Assembly: GCA_003156615.1 (NCBI GenBank)
Contig: PMHI01000761.1
Location: forward strand, 5,368-11,929
DNA from: Acidobacteriaceae bacterium
GTDB lineage: Bacteria > Acidobacteriota > Terriglobia > Terriglobales > SbA1
Length of the DNA stretch: 6,562 nt
Direction: 5' to 3'
A program made the position numbers and the translations under genes. Under the pieces are notes generated by a model, which searched no databases, was not told the origin of the DNA, and worked only from the letters and a program-made list of their open reading frames with translations. Every line of letters begins with the position of its first letter. The stretch's first letter is position 1. This document shows, one piece after another, positions 6,377 through 6,562 of the stretch.

Positions 6377-6562
6377 TTAGCCGGCAGTGCGCAAGTGCGG
6401 CTGTTCCGCGTGTACGAGGGGCGCATCCACGAGATGTTCGCTGAGGAACCAGGCTTGCAATTCATTGGCCCGCAGCACGTCGCTGACGACCAGATCGTTG
6501 GTGCCATCGTCGCCCAGCTCGTCGGCAAGGCCCGCCAACTTGCGGCAGTGGCCGATGATGAT
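6377..6562 (-). CDS. Dps/ferritin-like DNA-protection protein, C-terminal part, 5' end outside window
   Basis: On the minus strand the frame is open from the right edge to the TAA at 6377-6379, giving 61 residues. HCRKLAGLADELGDDGTNDLVVSDVLRANELQAWFLSEHLVDAP matches the last helices of Dps proteins: the Asp-Asp-x-Thr-x-Asp-Leu turn followed by a helix ending in Trp-Phe-Leu-x-x-His-Leu, as in E. coli Dps (DDDTADIL ... LWFIESN). Dps forms 12-subunit shells that oxidise and store iron and shield DNA in stress and stationary phase. The ferroxidase residues sit in the N-terminal half, beyond the edge, so activity cannot be judged. A short tail (about 17 residues ending LRTAG) follows the fold. An opposite-strand open frame covers the same stretch, but the family match favours this strand. 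It is a separate unit from the TetR gene, about 240 bases downstream. Confidence 0.72.
   Translation of the reverse strand: MIIGHCRKLAGLADELGDDGTNDLVVSDVLRANELQAWFLSEHLVDAPLVHAEQPHLRTAG

Noticed and set aside
6199..6528. 109-codon minus-strand open frame near the right edge
   Set aside because: Ser/Thr/Pro/Met/Trp/Cys-rich with no family pattern. The neighbouring minus frame (6562-6377) carries the Dps-like sequence instead.

Overview
This 6.56-kb window is bacterial. It has moderately high GC (roughly 60% by eye), tightly packed genes, GTG/TTG starts and a strong bias for G/C at third codon positions. Several things together suggest an Acidobacteriota-like soil bacterium: a NtrY/NtrX-type two-component pair, a long exported S15-type hydrolase, a Dps-like protein and a short TTCCAGTTTCT repeat between genes. 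No marker gene is present, so the phylum is a guess.

Layout. On the + strand are the C-terminal part of a sensor histidine kinase (cut by the left edge, ends 598), a complete sigma-54-dependent NtrX-like response regulator (623-2020, TTG start with a good Shine-Dalgarno), and an exported CocE/NonD-type serine hydrolase of the S15 superfamily (2075-4147). The gaps are 24 and 54 bases, so the three may be co-transcribed. A 39-base gap separates the hydrolase from a convergent minus-strand pair: a TetR-family regulator (6136-5375) followed after 30 bases by a Rieske non-heme iron oxygenase that resembles plant choline monooxygenase (5344-4187). At the right edge the last 61 residues of a Dps/ferritin-like protein are encoded on the minus strand (6562-6377), followed by a strong hairpin.

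How the genes work together. The kinase should phosphorylate Asp55 of the regulator, which then activates sigma-54 promoters. No convincing -24/-12 promoter is seen in the non-coding stretches here, so its targets are probably elsewhere. The TetR protein is the natural candidate to control the oxygenase downstream of it. The oxygenase must receive electrons from a ferredoxin/reductase encoded elsewhere. I see no mobile element, CRISPR array, tRNA or rRNA, and no clear evidence of an entirely new system. The most interesting item is the TetR/choline-monooxygenase-like Rieske pair, whose substrate is unknown.
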